Counted from the first letter of the stretch, positions 35,059-48,998 are shown. The stretch is DNA of 64,000 nucleotides from Coptis chinensis (GCA_015680905.1 CM027380.1:15456001-15520000); one strand, 5' to 3'. Notes: generated from the sequence alone by a model not told the origin. A program made the numbers and translations.

Positions 35059-36315
35059 TAGGCTTATGTTTTCGTAAGAAATTTTGTTTTCGAAAATTGA
35101 AATGCATAAAAATATCATTATTTCAAAAAAGAAAAACCTCATTCCAAACAAAAATGTTTTTTAAATGTATTTATTAGAGCATCATCAACCTACTACTAAA
35201 AAAATTTGTAACACATCAGTGTTTTTTGTCGATCCAAATTGCTAAAAATATGTCAAGTACCAACGCATTTGGACAAAATTTGGGATTTCTATTTCAGACG
35301 AGAATAGTTATTCAGTTCCAGTCGTTTGAGCCCAAAAATATAGTTGTTTTAATTTTTTATTAAACAAAAAATTAAAAAAGTTCTAGACGGCAAAATTTGT
35401 TCTATTCCAATTTCTTGGGCCCCAAATCCAAAATAGAGCCGTTTTAATTTTTTAATTACAAAAAATAAAAAAATTCTGCCCCAATGTAGGACAGGACAAT
35501 TTGTCTCATGCTGCTCATTTATATTTTTTTCACAAATTTAGTTTGGAATTTAACAATTGTTATACAAATTGTGTTTTTGCGGTCTAAATTGCCAAAATCA
35601 TTTTCATTTCTCATATCAGAAATAGGATATAATAACGAGTTGGTGATGCCTTAGCCGATTATTATATAACAATTATGATAATTACAAAAAGATTTGACAG
35701 CATCACATCACTGATCACTCACAGTTTACGAAAAAAAAGGACGTAAGCAAATATTGTTAACGCGGGGGCGTTACAGATTAGGCCTAGAGAAAGACTGCAC
35801 GTGAGTGTCGGAATTAATTGACTCTCAGTTGATTACTGTCAAAATCACCACCCTTCCGTGATGTTTTTTTCGGGAAGGTACTATTTTGAACGGAGCAATT
35901 GTAGGTCCCACGTTTAGCTAGCTAGCTTAAAGTCTAAAACTGTGAAAGGTCAGCTATAAGTTTAGCAGGCAAACTTAGCTTAATTTACAAGTTCTGCTAA
36001 ACATAAGAAGGCGTTGAAACCTAAGGTTGATTTTTCCCTAACAAAGTAATTTGATAGCACGTGAGGAGGTATACCTACTCCAATAGTTTTAGAGTGTCAA
36101 ATTAATTGGGAGTGTCAAATTAATTGGGTTTGGGTTCAATTCTTCACGGCATCCACAAACACCAGCTTCTGATTGTTCCGAACACTTTCTGGGCTAGATA
36201 AACAGTTTTTCAACAGCTAAATAGTTTTTCTGGATAGTCTTTCCACCAATCACATGAGGTTTTGTGGACAACAAATAGTTGTATGTCCACAAAATTATTC
36301 TCAATCGAGAAATGG

Positions 36316-36347
<32 letters not shown>

Positions 36348-37209
36348 CAGTTGACATTTCTCTCATTAGAGATATTTTTCATTGTTTAATATACACATAT
36401 TGTGGATATGTCTAAAATATCGACAAATATTATGGATATTTTTTGATATATCATTTAAATTTACTTAAAATATAATGATAAATATTAAATAAAATTGTTA
36501 TCTACACAAAATATTATCAAATATCTCTAAATATTGTCATATATCTCATAATATCGCCAATATCATATAAATATCATCGATATTTACAGTCTTATATATC
36601 TATAAACATATCGCGATATTTATGTATCTCTTGCTGAAATATCGATGGATATCATGATATGTGTGTCCAATAATAGCCCTTTCAAAGTCAAAAAGTCAAA
36701 GGAAAAAAGTGAATCAAGAAAAAAAAACTCAAAAGCCCAAACTGTTAGGGTTTTGGCCCACAAATTGTTCATTAATGATTAGGTAAAGTCATTAGGGGTA
36801 TTTTTATAAATATCATACATATAAAAGATATGTATAGATTCTTCACTCACAATCTATCCTTATGTTTTAGATCTAGGATTATAATTTAAGGCTAGTCACC
36901 ATTAATAAAAAATTCAAATTCTGCTTTATTTCTTTTTATATTAAGTAGTCTAATTATCAAGGGCTAAATCACTCCTTTGGTGGAGTGATAATGAAGCCTA
37001 AGTGAAGAAAACTTGTTGTTTTATCATGTTTTTCATTTCCAAGGGTTACAAGTTTAATTTTAGTATAGATATAAAAATATAAAATACTATAATTGATCTA
37101 GGAATTAGTATGATTAATTATAGTATTTTCTCTTGCTAGTTAGACTTGTCATAGAGATATGTAAGGTTGGTTAGAGATCAAATTAAAGTTTGAATCTTGG
37201 CATTGATAT
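35059..37209. other. Non-coding AT-rich spacer with a long poly-T run
   Basis: No gene supported. It holds a T-run of nearly 40 bases at about 36,310-36,347, and 36,390-36,660 is dense in ATATCG/CGATAT-type motifs (repeated ATATTGTCGATATT-like words), probably an old repeat. Confidence 0.5.
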
Positions 37210-37217
37210 GTAAGACT

Positions 37218-37413
37218 CATAGTTCGGGATTTCAAAATTCCAACAAATCTAAAAATTGAAATTTACAATATTTCGACCCATGCTATAATCGGAATTTCAA
37301 TAAATATCAGAATTATTAATATTTCGACTCTATATTAATTGTTTTTTCTGATTTTTTGAAAAACCAAAATATTAGACAAAATTTCGATATTTCGTCCGAA
37401 ATAATGAACACTG
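37218..37413. mobile_element. 200-bp hAT-type MITE, copy 2
   Basis: It runs from CATAGTTCGGGATTTC to AATAATGAACACTG and is flanked by an exact 8-bp duplication GTAAGACT (37,210-37,217 and 37,414-37,421). It shares order and ends with the copy at 34,850-35,050. Confidence 0.87.
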
Positions 37414-37530
37414 GTAAGACTTACCATAGATATGTATAAGTCTAATCAACGAAAATATGAAAACTCATCATTGAAACTTGATTTTAACACAAGCAAAAAT
37501 CACTAGGTGGATTTATTTTTTTGCCATTAT

Positions 37531-37715
37531 TTTCTCCACATTTCTTCAAATTTGTTTGTTTTCTATGAAGCAATCTATTGTGTCTCGTTCTAGTGTCGAG
37601 GCTGAATATTGCTCCTTTCTCCACATTTCTTCAAATTTATTTGTTTTCCATGAAGCAATCTATCGTGTCTCGTTCTAGTGACGAGGCTGAATATTGCTCC
37701 TTTGATATCACAACT
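37531..37715 (+). pseudogene. Copia RNase H relic, left part (interrupted gene)
   Basis: The frame MKQSIVSRSSDEAEYCSFDI ends at the insertion point 37,715 and matches the copia RNase H block 'KKQ-VSRSS-EAEY'. It continues 17.75 kb away at 55,475 with VDITWVLYLLCYMG. A perfect-period 85-bp tandem duplication (37,531-37,615 and 37,616-37,700) lies within it, doubling the KQSIVSRSS motif. Confidence 0.85.
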
Positions 37716-38298
37716 TGTTGGAATCTCTTTGTTGTATTTCAATCTACATAAGAGTGAGCAAAGTAGAGGTGGATAACTTTGAGTGTTCTCTCCACTTTTG
37801 TGCTTGGAAGATAGTCCCACATTGCCTAGCCACCACTAACCTTGTTAGTGGGAAGGTTAGTGGGTAGTGGTTTGGCTATTGCCTAAACTTGTTTTGCTTT
37901 TGGAGCAAGTTTTGGATTTTTATTTCCAGTAGGTTTCCTATTATATTTCTGGAATCCGACTGTGACTCTCTATATAACTAAGACTGTGCGTCTAGATTAA
38001 ATATACTGACAGAAACAAATCTCGCACAAACAAAACCCAAGCTTTTCTTCTCTTCTTACTATAAGCCGCCAGAGAGAGTTATTACACCGTTCAAGAGAGA
38101 AGTCTAATTAGTGCAAAACTAGCCTTCTGTAACCATTGAATCCTGTGAGGAGAAGATGCCATTGTAACATTTTTGCACCAGTGGAAGGGGCGAAATCTTT
38201 TCTTAAGGACAGTCTTATCGATGCCTTGGTTGTTCACTATTCATCTACTGTTCTTTTTGTTCTACTCTAATTGCTGTTATCATACAAATATTTTAACA
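37716..38298 (+). repeat. 5' LTR of the composite copia insertion
   Basis: TG...CA ends: TGTTGGAATCTCTTTG and ATACAAATATTTTAACA, 583 bp. A TATA box TATATAAC is at about 37,971-37,978. It is followed by ATCTTAAGGAAAG instead of the common copia primer site. It matches the LTRs at 39,699, 43,877 and 53,902. Confidence 0.87.
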
Positions 38299-39698
38299 AT
38301 CTTAAGGAAAGAATTTCTTAGTAGAACAAAGGAGAGTGCTTTAATACGACAATCAAAAGATAAGTCTTTTACTTTGAGTTATTGTTTGTGTTATTAGGTT
38401 ATGTCTTTAGAAATTTTCTAACAATTTCATTTTTGTTAGGGAAACCAATTAAAGATTAAATCTTTATTGATCTTTTGTGGTTTATCAAACCCTATATGGG
38501 TTGGACCTTTCTCCTACGTTTGTGGGAATTAAATCTAAGATTTCTATCAAGAAAAATGTCAAAGTTCGTCTTTTTTATAGCTCCATCACTCGTTACGGAA
38601 ATTGCTATAACGTTTAGCTCAGAGCTCAGTTTTGCAATCCACTTCTTGTGTTGAATAGCTGATTCAAAGAGCTTTTAAGTGGTATAAGGCTTGATACCCA
38701 ATTCATCTTGAGCTATTTTAGTATTACAGTTCTTTTGAACTGTTTTTATAGAAGGAAGAAAATATGGTAATCCGGTTTTTCAATCGGTTAGGTATTGTAT
38801 TCTTTTACTCTTTGCAATTCTTTTGGTTTGAGTATGTGATGATATTCTAGCCTTCAGTTGCATGCTAGTTTTTATTCTTAGGAGGAAAATCCCTAAGCTA
38901 AAACTTATTTAATAACCTAGTCCACAAATTATACGTGTTTATCACTAAAATATTAATTAGTTTGACTAGAAGTAGTTTGATATTAATTTTCTTTGTACAT
39001 ATGTAGATATATGTAGATGGTCTAAGAGAGACCTTAAGATAGTTAATATCAACCACACTCAAATCTTGGGTAGTAATTATAATGTATTCAATGCATAATT
39101 GCTTATCTCAATTGAGTGTACGTGTTGTTAGACGATGGTTATAATTGTAATGTTGTGAAAATACATGTTAGATGAAGTAACTTATAGCTTATATCTAATC
39201 TAGCATATGTAAAGGTTTTGTAGCATGCTAGCTTTGGATATTACTTTGAACTTGATGATAGTTTATTTTTAAATTTTTTTTCTAGTTGAAGATATTAATG
39301 GGTTGAGCCATTAGATGTTGTGGTTGTATTGAGGTCTTGTTGATAGGGTATTCTATCTTACTTGAGCTTATGTAAGAAGAGGAGATGGAGTCCTTAGTTG
39401 TGTTGCATATTCAGTCGCAAGATTTGCTTAATATCATATATCTTTTGTTGTGAGGGGTTAAGTTAAAGTTTATTTTTCCTGAACCTATGATATGATATTA
39501 ACCATGTTTGGCATGAATGCATTATTTAACATTGACATAAAGCTTAACCATGTCATATATTATTAAGTAATGAGCATCGTTGTCTACGAGACGAAACAAT
39601 ATAGAAAACAATCAATATCCTCATAAACCTAATTTAGTCAAGGAGATGTAAGGTTATGGATCGTCTTCTTAGACAATATCCTCCAGTGACCTTAAGAT
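38299..39698 (+). other. Non-coding leader of the composite copia element
   Basis: Lies between the 5' LTR and the inverted copy. No long frame. Its last 510 bp (39,190-39,698) recur as a direct repeat at about 45,768-46,285, including TAGATGTTGTGGTTGTA and AGGTCTTGTTGATAGGGTAT, so the leader is present twice around the inverted insertion. Confidence 0.7.
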
Positions 39699-42600
39699 TG
39701 TTAGAATATTTATATGATAACATTAACTAGAGTATAACAGAAGGAACAGTAGACAAACAGTGAACAACCAAGGCGATAATAAGCTGTCCTTAAGGAAAGA
39801 TTTCGCCCCTTCCACTGGTGCAGAAAGGCTACAATGACGTCTTCTCCTCACAAGATTCAATGGTTACAGAAGGCTTGTTCTGCACTAATCAGACTGCTCT
39901 ATAGAACGGTAAAATAACTCTCTTTGGCGGCTGACAATAAGAAGAGAAGGAGAAGCTAAGGTTTGGTTTGTGCGAGATCTGTTTATGTAAGTATATGTGA
40001 TGTGGTTAACATAGTCCTGATTATAGAGAGAGTCACAGTCGGTTTCCAAAAATAGAATAGGAAACCTACTGGAAACAGAAATCCGAAACTTGCTCCGAAA
40101 GCAAAACAAGTTTAGGCAATATGGGACTATCTTCCAAGCATAAAAGTGGAGAGAACACTCAATGTTCTCCGCCTCCACTTTGCTTACTCTTAAGTAGATT
40201 GAAATACAACAAAGAGATTCAAACAATCCCCCACTATTTCAAAATTCTTATAGTTCCTTACTATTTTGGAATAGGATATTACAAAAGAAAGGGTTTATGA
40301 AATGCTAGAGAGAAACGAAATTGCAATGCCTAAGATACTGGTATCTTTCAAGCTTGAACCAGTCATAGGGTAACATGTCTTTTCTCGCGTGAAAGTGGTA
40401 GATTAAAAAATCTTTGAACCAACTTCCCTTATAGTGAAATAGATGACATGCACCCACATTGCTTTTCCATTATATGCCAGTTCTGCGGTGTTACGCTTTT
40501 TGGCCCTGCGCTGCCTATGTTCCATGAATGCTCTAGAGTAGTTGCCCGAATACTCATAAGAACCGACCCAGTTCTACATTTATGTAGATGGATTTCCATC
40601 AGGTGTACATTGCAATTTAAATACACCACCTCATTAAAATATGGGCTATGGAATCCAATAAGAGTTAAAGAACTCATCCTTACTCACTGCAATTCTTGTT
40701 ATACAATGTATACTATAGTACCATCTAGCTATAGGGTAGGACGTCTTATAAATAAATAAGACAATAGTACTGCAAGACGACGAAGTGATTTTTTTTTCCC
40801 TTTGAACCTATTTCATGGGATCTCCAATTACATAGGTAGGGTTGCCGTCAGTGTCTCCCTATATATAGGCATAAGTCCTAACCCCCTCGACGTATAACCA
40901 CTTGCCTCAAAACAAGTTGTGCGGTCAGACGACATGTGGCCAAACTAAGTCCGACCTAACATAATCTCTAGTAAGTTATATCTCAAACTTATATGAATAC
41001 TTTTCCCAATACACATATTTCTTTATGTTTTAGCTATTGCGATGAGACAGTTGGAAAACATATACATATCAGGAAGCTGTTTAGAGCCAAAGGGAAGATT
41101 TGCCAAGAGGTTGCTAACTTTCTTAGCATCATCACATGCCTTTTCTAAGAGCAAGTCCAATGGGGGGTTATATGGGCTGTTAAAGGCAAATATAGCACTC
41201 CAACCACAAAAATGTCATTCCAATGGGGTTGCTAAAAGGGTCTTAAATTTGGAAAGAGTCCAAAACCCAGCCAAAGTTAAGACCTTCACTAGCAACTGTA
41301 TAATAAGTTCGGGAGACGGATGACATAGTTTCTGCCGTCTGTGTGTTAAATTTCATGGACGGCAGAAACTGTGTTGTCCGTTCAAAAAAAATTCAACGTA
41401 AGTTACAAAATAATGGACAGACGGCAAAAATTATGTCGTCCGTATCATTTAGCACTTTAAAACAGAAAACGCGATTGGATTGGTTTTTTTATTTTGGGGT
41501 GCCAAATTTGGCTGGGCAATCTAAAAAGCCAATGTGGCACCTTTTAACAGCCCAATTTAGCAACTCTCCATTGGACTTGCTTTAAGGCGATTAGCTTGAA
41601 TGATATCCAAGGCACTCAATTTTCACCAAGGATAAACACATAAACACTACTGGATCCAGTTTATAACCCAATGATGGAAATCTACTAAACATAAGTCTAT
41701 AATCAATGGCTCCATTATAGTACTTGGATAATCTGACAATATACATCCAATGATCCTTATAAGAACAATGGGTTATCAACTCAGTAAGCCATTAATGTAG
41801 GCAATCTCATGTCTCACATATATAATCCATAAAGTACAATAGGCTACCAATGATATTGACATATTCAGTATGAGAAAACGCAAGTAGATTATTTTTCATA
41901 AGATGGATATCTGCCACAAGAAGTGTTGACACAGTCTTACTAACGTAATACTCAAACTTTTCAATGAAAATATTTCTACTAAGTGTTAAAACAACATGGT
42001 GAGACCAACATGAGTTATAATTCCTATATTCACCAATCATTCAATTTTGTAGTACCCGAAATTCCCCTATACCATCCGAAGGTCGTGTTTTCAAATAGGT
42101 TTAAAGTTTTCAATACTAGCACTCATGATATTAAATCATATAAATAAAGATAGATTAACACATGTTTTGCTTTTAACCATATTCAAACGTCAACATCTTG
42201 ACAACAATATGTTGTTGAATTGAATATAGCGATTTAACTAAATTGAAATGAGTTTAACCACATAATGAACTATCATTTTCAATGAAGGTCTATTATGTGT
42301 TTTTCAAAACATAGGAATTTCTCCCTAACCAAGCCCTCTTTCATACACATTTTCAATACTAGCACTCATGAAATATTTTCATTAAAATCATATAAATAAA
42401 GAGTTTTATTAACAAAAACTTGTGTTTTGAGCTTTAATAAAAATAAGACTTTATTCTAAATAGAAAGTCCATACATTTTTATCTACCCTTCCACACCATT
42501 AAGGCAAAATCTGAGCGGACATTTGTAACATAGAAACCAAAAAACCCCTTTGTCTAAAAAAATACTTTGACATCCATCACTTGACACCAATATGTTGAAT

Positions 42601-43876
42601 TGAATTGTTTGAATCTCAAATAGTTTAACCATTTAACCAAAACTATTATGTTTCTTCTTTAATCTAACTCATACAAAATATTTAACTAAATTGTATAATT
42701 TTAGTGAGGTTTTAAAGCTCATCACCGGGACTTGTACATACTTGGTACATTTTGTAATATAAATGAGTTTTAAAACTGATGTAGTTCCTTACAACTACTA
42801 AACTAGAAGAAATTCTAGTTACATGAGCAAGGGTCCAAAATAGTATAAATCTTTTCTTTGAGTGAAACCCCTTAGCTATTATTATTAGTCTTGTATTTTA
42901 CAATACAACTATCACGTTTTAGTTTTCTCTTGAATATCCAATTCAACCTATATATTCCCCCAATAAGTAGATTAATTACCTCCCCTTAATTATTTGTTTA
43001 AATCAAGAGTCCATTTTAAAGGAGTTGTATCCTTCAAAAAGGACACTTCTCATAGACAGACAACTTCCTTATAGGTTAATGAATATTTCTCTAGAAATAT
43101 ATGAATGTCATCACCATGAATGGTAGATATACTCACTGAAAGTCTTCCAAATTTCTTGTTAAAAATTATGGGATTCTTTTATGTAGTTCATTATGAACAT
43201 CCAACCACTCTATGCTAATTTCATAGAAAGCAAAACCTAAAATAAAATTAACATATAAGACATTCAATAATAGTGTGGTATTTATAAGATTGTTATCACT
43301 CATGGCAACTGAAAACAAACATCACTATTATGAGTTTCACCAATGAACATCTACTAGATAGTTCTAAGTCTCAAAAAAACTTCTTTTAAATTCATTCACA
43401 ATAGCCTTGGCAAGACACCCCTACATTTTGAAACATTTTTGGATAGGCCCAAGACATTTCCATACTTTGTAGTTCAGTGTCTTTCCAGTTATCTTGTGAG
43501 ATAAACTATGGTAAAACAGTGTCAGGCATATGGGTCACAACCCCCCACAGTTCAATGGTTACTCAACCTAAGTAAACTTACATGCAAAATACATTATACC
43601 ACTACAAACATTAAAAGAAACAACAACAATAATATGTACTCTTATGACAAGAATATATTTTACTCAAGTCTACGATTATAGATCATATTAAACATAGTTA
43701 TATTATGTTCATGCTATCTATATAAAAGAAAATCCATAAATGATTTTAATGAATTTTAAATAATAGAAGAATTAGATGAAAAGGGTTTTACCCAAGATAA
43801 TATCATTATCATTCTTCTCTTCATCATTCAACATTCCAGCTTACATAGTGAGACAATCCACTCACTTGAATTGTCT
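39699..43876 (-). pseudogene. Inverted, 5'-truncated copia copy with its 3' LTR
   Basis: On the minus strand the LTR spans 40,225-39,699 (TGTTTGAATC...ATTCTAACA), preceded by a polypurine tract (GGGGGAT, 40,232-40,226). Upstream is a decayed pol: the frame at 42,040-41,807 carries EKFEYYVSKTVSTLLVADIH and YVNIIGSLLYFMDYICE, degenerate RT motifs. The copy is an inverted partner of the plus-strand copy at 46,376-53,901. It has no 5' LTR and ends abruptly beside a plus-oriented LTR fragment. Confidence 0.8.
41149..41582. mobile_element. Tourist/Harbinger-like MITE with internal hairpins
   Basis: The ends GAGCAAGTCCAATGGGGGGT and the complement of the right end AAGCAAGTCCAATGGAGAGT are inverted and flanked by TAA (41,146-41,148 and 41,583-41,585). 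The inverted copia copy at 48,450 lacks it, which confirms the insertion. Inside, ACGGATGACATAGTTTCTGC and its inverted partner (41,316-41,405) form a hairpin, with a third related unit at about 41,417-41,443. Confidence 0.85.
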
Positions 43877-44200
43877 AGCCACCACTAACCTTGTTAGTGG
43901 ATAGTGGCTTGGCTATTGCCTAAACTTGTTTTGCTTTTGGAGCATGTTTCGGATTTATGTTTCCAGTAGGTTTCCTATTCTATTTCTGGAAACCGACTAT
44001 GACTTTCTATATAACCAGGATTGTGCGTCTAAATCAAATATACTGACAGAAATAGATCTCGCACAAACAAAACCCAAACTTCTCCTTCTCTTCTTACTAT
44101 CAGCTGCCAGAGAGAGTTATTACACCATTTTATAAGGAAGTCTGATTAGTGCAAAACCTGCCTTTTGTAACCATTGAATCATGTGAGGAGAAGACAACAT
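43877..44200 (+). repeat. Truncated copia LTR fragment
   Basis: It matches the inside of the 37,716 LTR from TAGCCACCACTAACCTTGTT to GTGAGGAGAAGAC, but both LTR ends are missing. It abuts the truncated inverted copy to its left, so a rearrangement breakpoint lies at about 43,877. Confidence 0.8.
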
Positions 44201-45767
44201 TTTTTCTTTATAAGGAAGTCTTTTCTTAAGATTAGTTGCAAAACCCGCTCATCTAACCATTTTACGAATCATGTGTTCTTTGATAAGAGCAAAACTGTAG
44301 TTTTAACCCAAAAATATCACACATGTGAAAAAGTCGAGTTAAACTAATCGAGATCGTTCTTATGTATTTCTTTGGACTTCCATATAAAGGAGTTGTTGGT
44401 TGAATTGGGCCTTTTTACCTTAAAGTGTCAAAAAAACAACACCGGCTTGGTAAGAGATTTCCAATGGTCCTAGCCTTGATCCAATCAGAGGAGCAGAAGT
44501 GGACAAAAGGCTGTTGAAGTCAAATCCAACTGAAAAGTCCTTTCTGGACTGAAGTATTGAGGTTTCGGGCTCGATTTTTCGGCCCAAAACAGGCTCCTCA
44601 GCCCATATACGATTTTGTGGATCTAGTCTCCTCCATTTAACAAACAAAAACTTAGCTCTTAAGGATAGCTAGATCTAGATAAAAAAAAAGTTAATTATAT
44701 ACTTAGTTTTTAGTTAGTCAATAATGGAATAGTTTGCTTTTACTTAGCTTTACTTAGTCTAGATCAAATAGTTAGTTTTAATTCATTAAATTAGTTTATA
44801 TAGATTAATCTAGTTAGTTGTCAATTCTATTAGTTGTTAGAATAAGTTTTGAATCTTAGAATAAAATACTTAGTCTAGATAAAATAGTTAGTTTTAATTC
44901 ATTAAATTAGTTTATATATATTAATTTAGTTAGTTGTCAATTCTATTAGTTGTTAGAATAAGTTTTGAATCTTAGAATAAAATACTTAGTTTATATTTTA
45001 ATCTTCAAATTCAAATTCAAGTTATTTTAATAAAGTTTAGTTTAATTTAATTATGTCTTATTACTATTATTATTTATTATTAATGAACCCAATGAAACTA
45101 GGCTAAAAACTCCATTAGAGGAGTTTTATGAAGTCTATGTGAGGGTTATGATTGTTCTTCTTTAGTTTTTTTTTATTGTCTTATGTGCTTCAAGTTCAAG
45201 TTTTATAGTTGTCTAAAGATATAGATTATAGAAGTTGAACTAGAGAAAGGAAACTCCACAAAGAGATTTGTGGAGGAGAATTTCTCTTATGCTAATCATA
45301 TATTAGTACAGAGATTGCTAGGATTAGTTAGGGATCAATAATAAATTGTGACTTTTGTTGTTTTACCTTGTGTAGATTAATAAAAGTTAAGATTAAAACA
45401 AGATAAACTAGTTAGAATAATCATAGCTTCACATAGATGGATTAATCCTTCCTCTATGTTCTTCCTATTCATTAAATTCACTTTTTAATTGCTTAGTTAA
45501 ATTTATAATTAGTTTTAGTTTAAATAAATTACAACACTACTCTCATTGTTCTCACCATTGTTTCCTTGTGTTTGATTAATTGAATTCGTTTAGTCTTAAT
45601 AGATTAAGAGTGGAACGAATCTTGACTCTCTATATTGTATAATGAATTGATAGTAGAAATATTGAGATAAACACTTATTTAGTTAATTGATTATTTATGT
45701 TTACGCATAGATAGTTAGTTAATGTAAATTTGCTATTATCATTCTGTTTTCATACAACTAATTTAAC
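44201..45767. repeat. 1.5-kb AT-rich block of unknown type, possibly a solo LTR
   Basis: Not shared with the copia copies. A 116-bp tandem duplication covers about 44,762-45,000 (GTTAGTTTTAATTCATTAAA at 44,771 and 44,887). The part AGAGTGGAACGAATCTTGAC near 45,609 recalls the ends of Athila-type LTRs, but no terminal TG/CA pair with target duplication was pinned down. No coding potential. Confidence 0.4.
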
Positions 45768-48140
45768 ACAACATATGTTAAGGTTTTATAGCATGCATGC
45801 TAGCTTTGGATATTAATCACCGTAGATTTACTTTAAACTTGATGATAGTTTATTAGTAATTTATTTTTCTAGTTGAAAACACTAAAGAGTTAAGTCATTA
45901 GATGTTGTGGTTGTACTTGAGGTCTTGTTGATAGGGTATTCTATCTTACTTGAGCTTATGTAAGAAGAGGAGGTGGAGTCCTTAGTTGTTTTGCATATTC
46001 AGTAGGTAGATTTGCTTAATATCATATACCTTTTGTTGTGAGGGGTACAATTAAAATTTACTTTTCCTGAACCTATGATATGATATTAACCATGTTTGAC
46101 ATGAATGCATTATTTTACATTAGCATGAAGTTTAACAATGTCATATATTATTAAGTAATGAATGTCATTGTCTATGAGAGGAAATAATATGGGAAACAAT
46201 CAATATCCTCCTAAACCTAATTTAGTCAAGGAGATATAATGTTATGAATTGTCTTCTTAGACAATATCTTTCAGTGACTATTTTAGACAAAGAGATGTAA
46301 CGCTTGTAAATTGTCTTATTAGACATTATCCTCCTATGACTATGAATAAATAGCCAAGATGATGTACAAGTGCATAAATTGTCTCACTATGTAAGTTGCA
46401 ATGTTGAATGATGAAAAGAAGAATGAAAATGATCGATATTATCTTGGGTAAAACTTATTTCATCTAATTCTTCTATTCTCTAAAATTCATTAGAATCATT
46501 TGTCGATTTCCTTTCATATAGATAGCATGAACATAATATAACTATGTTTAATATGATCTATAATCATAGACTTGAGTAAAGTATATTCTTGTGATAAGAG
46601 TGCATATTATTGTTGTTGTTTCTTTTAGTGTTTGTAGCGGTATAATGTGTTTTGCATGTAAGTTTGATTAGGTTGGATAACCATTAAACTGTGGGGGGTT
46701 GTGACCCATATGCATGACACTATTTTACTATAGTTTACCTCACAAAATAATTAGAAAGACACTGAACTACAAAGTATGGAAATGTCTTGGGCCTATCCAA
46801 AAATGCTTCAAAATGTGGGGGGTGTCTTGCCAAAGCTATTGTGAATGAATCTAAAAGAAATATTTTTGAGACCTAGAACTATCTAGTAGATGTTCATTGG
46901 TTGAATTCATAATAGTTATGCTTGTTTTTAGTTGTCATGAGTGATAACAATCTTGTAGATACCACACTATTATTGAATATCTTATATGCTAATTTTATTT
47001 GAGGTTGTGTTTTTGTGAAATTGGCATAGAGTTGTTGAATGTTCATAATGAACTACATAAGAAAATCCCATAATTTCTGAACAAGAAATTTGGAAGACTA
47101 TCAGTGAGTATATTCACCATTCACGGTGATAACGTTTATATGTTTCTTGAGGCAGATTTATTAACCTATAAGGAAGTTGTCTGTCTATGAAAAGTGTTAT
47201 TTTTTAAGGATACAACTCCTCTAAACTGGACTCTTGATTTACACAAATCATTAAGGGGAGGTAGTTAATCTACCTATTGGGGGATCTATAGATTGAATTG
47301 GATCTTCAAGAGAAAACTAAAACATGATAGTTGTATTGCAAAATACAAGGCTAATAATAATAGCCAAGGGGTTTCACTCAGAGAAAAGATTTATACTATT
47401 TTGGAACCTTGCTCATAAAACTAGAATTTCTTCTTCAGAATTCTAAAGACTCTAGTTGAGTAGTTGTGAGGAACTACAATACCAAGTAGTACCAGGTGAT
47501 GAGCTTAAGGTATACAATTTAGTTAAATATTTGTATGAGTTGATTCAAGCGCCTACAAATGGCATGAGCAATTCAACAACATATTGGTGTCGTATGGATG
47601 TCAAAGTACCGTTGTTGATAAAGATGTGTACTTTATTTAGAATAAAGCAAAACATATGTGTTAATCTCTCTTTGTCTAGATGATTTAATATCATGAGTGC
47701 TAGCATTGAGAATGTGTATGAGACAGAAAAATTTCTATTTGAAACACATAATAGACCGTCATCGGAAATGATATAGTTCATTATGTTGTTAAACTCATTT
47801 TTGTAACTGCTATATTTAGTTGTCAAGATGTTGACGTTTGAATATGGTTGAAGCCCACAACATACCTTAAACCAGACCAGCCGGATGGTATAGGAGAATT
47901 TCGGGCACTACAGACTTGCATAACTGGTGAATATAGGAATTATAACTCATGTTGGTCTCATTATGTTATTTAGAAATATTTTCATTGAAAAGTATGGGTA
48001 TTACGTTAGTAAGTCTGTGTCAACACTTCTTGTGGCAGATATCCATCTTATGAAAAGTAATCTACTTATGTTTTTTATACTAAAATATGTCAATATCATT
48101 GGTAGCTTATTGTACTTGATGGATTATATATGTGAGATAT

Positions 48141-48214
<74 letters not shown>

Positions 48215-48998
48215 GTCTACATTAATGGCATACTGAGCTGATAACCCATTGTCCTTATAAGGAACATTGATGTATATTGTCAGATTATCCAAGTACTATA
48301 GCGGAGCCATTGATTATGGACTTATATTTAGTTGATTTCCATCATTGTTGGAAGGGTAATATATTATAAACTGGATCCAGTAATGTTTATGTGTTTACCT
48401 TTGGTGAAAATTAAGTATCTTGGATATCATCCAAGCTAATTGCCTTAGAAAAGGCATGTGATGATGCTGGGTGGGTTAGCAACCTCTTGGCAAATCTTCC
48501 AATTGGCTCTAAATAGTCTCCTTATGTGTATATGTTTTGCAACTGTCTCATTGCAATATAGTTTAGACATAAAGAAATATGTGCAATGAGAAATGTATAC
48601 ATATAAGTTTGAGATATAACTTAATTAATCAAGCTGCTAGAGATTATATTAGGTCAGACTTAGTTTGGCCACATGTGTGACCACACCACTTATTTGGAGG
48701 CAAGTGGTTATACATCGAGGGGGATGGGACTTATGCCCGTATATAGGGCGACACTGATGGCAACCTTACCTATGTGATTGGAGATCCCATGAAGTAGGTT
48801 CAAAGGGAAAAATAAGTCACTTTGTCGTCTTGCAATACTATTGTCTTAGTTTTATGAGACGTCCCACCCTATGACGAGATGGTACTATAGTATACTTTGT
48901 ATAACTAGAATTGCAGTGAGTAAAGATAGGTTCTTTAACTCTTATTGGATTCCATAACCCATATTTTAATGAGGTGGTGTATTTAAATTGCAATGTAT
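45768..48998 (+). pseudogene. Decayed copia pol, plus-strand copy, interrupted by CACTA
   Basis: After the repeated leader (45,768-46,285) a degenerate pol follows. At 47,456-47,570 VYNLVKYLYELIQAP matches the RT block [12 protein letters not shown] of intact copia. At 47,976-48,130 EKYGYYVSKSVSTLLVADIH and YVNIIGSLLYLMDYICEI are further RT pieces. At 48,425-48,480 ELIALEKACDDAGWVSNLLA is RNase H. It continues at 53,546-53,901 beyond the CACTA element up to the polypurine tract. A (TA)n run of about 35 units lies at 48,144-48,212. Many stops. Confidence 0.8.

Noticed and set aside
41042-41323. 93-codon frame
   Set aside because: It crosses the boundary of the Tourist-like MITE into the antisense of the copia RNase H relic, so it is a chance fusion.
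48107-48292. Frame of alternating Ile-Tyr
   Set aside because: It is only the translation of the (TA)n microsatellite.
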